A stretch of DNA of 64,000 nt, taken from positions 2,728,001 to 2,792,000 of the forward strand of contig NC_015740.1 of NCBI RefSeq assembly GCF_000219605.1, given 5' to 3'. Every line of letters begins with the position of its first letter. The first letter of the stretch is position 1. Of the stretch, positions 62,848-64,000 are shown one piece after another. The stretch is from Stutzerimonas stutzeri (GTDB lineage: Bacteria; Pseudomonadota; Gammaproteobacteria; Pseudomonadales; Pseudomonadaceae). The position numbers were made by a program, and so were the translations under genes. A model generated the notes under the pieces. That model was given only the letters and a program-made list of their open reading frames with translations, did not search any database and was not told the DNA's origin.

Positions 62848-64000
<1,153 letters not shown>

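Overview
The window is GC-rich (roughly 60-65 %) gammaproteobacterial chromosome. Gene content and order point to the Pseudomonas stutzeri group (Stutzerimonas). The evidence is a ccm block next to a polar-flagellum/chemotaxis block of Pseudomonas type (fleN, flhF, motCD, cheZ, a ParA/CheW-like pair), and an etfA-etfB-etfQO to tatD-pilZ-holB-tmk block in the order known from P. aeruginosa. No rRNA, tRNA or CRISPR array was seen.

Layout. 1-6599 (minus): cytochrome c maturation genes ccmA-B-C-D-E-F-G-H-I, with ccmI running off the left edge. The 58-residue ccmD is included. 6724-8579 (plus): a FliK-like protein and a small FlhB-C-terminal-like protein. 8560-20832 (minus): the distal chemotaxis/motility operon fleN-fliA-cheY-cheZ-[IS630]-cheA-cheB-motC-motD-parA-parP-like-cheW-DUF2802, plus a rhodanese. 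20924-24352: flhF and flhA. 24574-25095 (plus): a periplasmic Cu/Zn superoxide dismutase. 25139-40620 (minus): flhB, fliRQPONML, a second fliK, a three-gene phosphorelay/anti-sigma module (Hpt, HsbR-like, HsbA-like) and fliJIHGFE. Candidate sigma-54 promoters lie before fliE, fliL, the second fliK and flhA, the usual Pseudomonas RpoN/FleQ hierarchy.

40867-51929 is a mixed metabolic and signalling stretch: a BenE transporter, an SDR, a CurA-like oxidoreductase, pyrF, DUF2897, a CHASE4/PAS/GGDEF/EAL protein with a broken GGDEF motif, a lipoprotein, a MocR regulator, and an operon of a substrate-binding protein with DUF4398 and OmpA-like lipoproteins. 52053-64000 holds etfBA divergent from etfQO across a candidate PsrA operator, then DUF1285, DUF4823, a radical SAM protein, a TetR regulator, a class V aminotransferase, a probable RgsA-type small RNA, an amino-acid permease, tatD, pilZ, holB and the end of tmk.

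Most interesting points. (1) CheA has three near-identical copies of an acidic helix motif in its linker. The motif resembles the CheY-binding peptides of FliM, FliN and CheZ, all encoded in this window, and may replace the usual P2 docking domain. (2) An IS630-family element sits exactly at the cheA start codon and separates it from its original Shine-Dalgarno sequence. (3) A structured RNA gene with a C-rich loop and a strong terminator lies where rgsA is expected. (4) One palindrome overlaps both divergent etf promoters.
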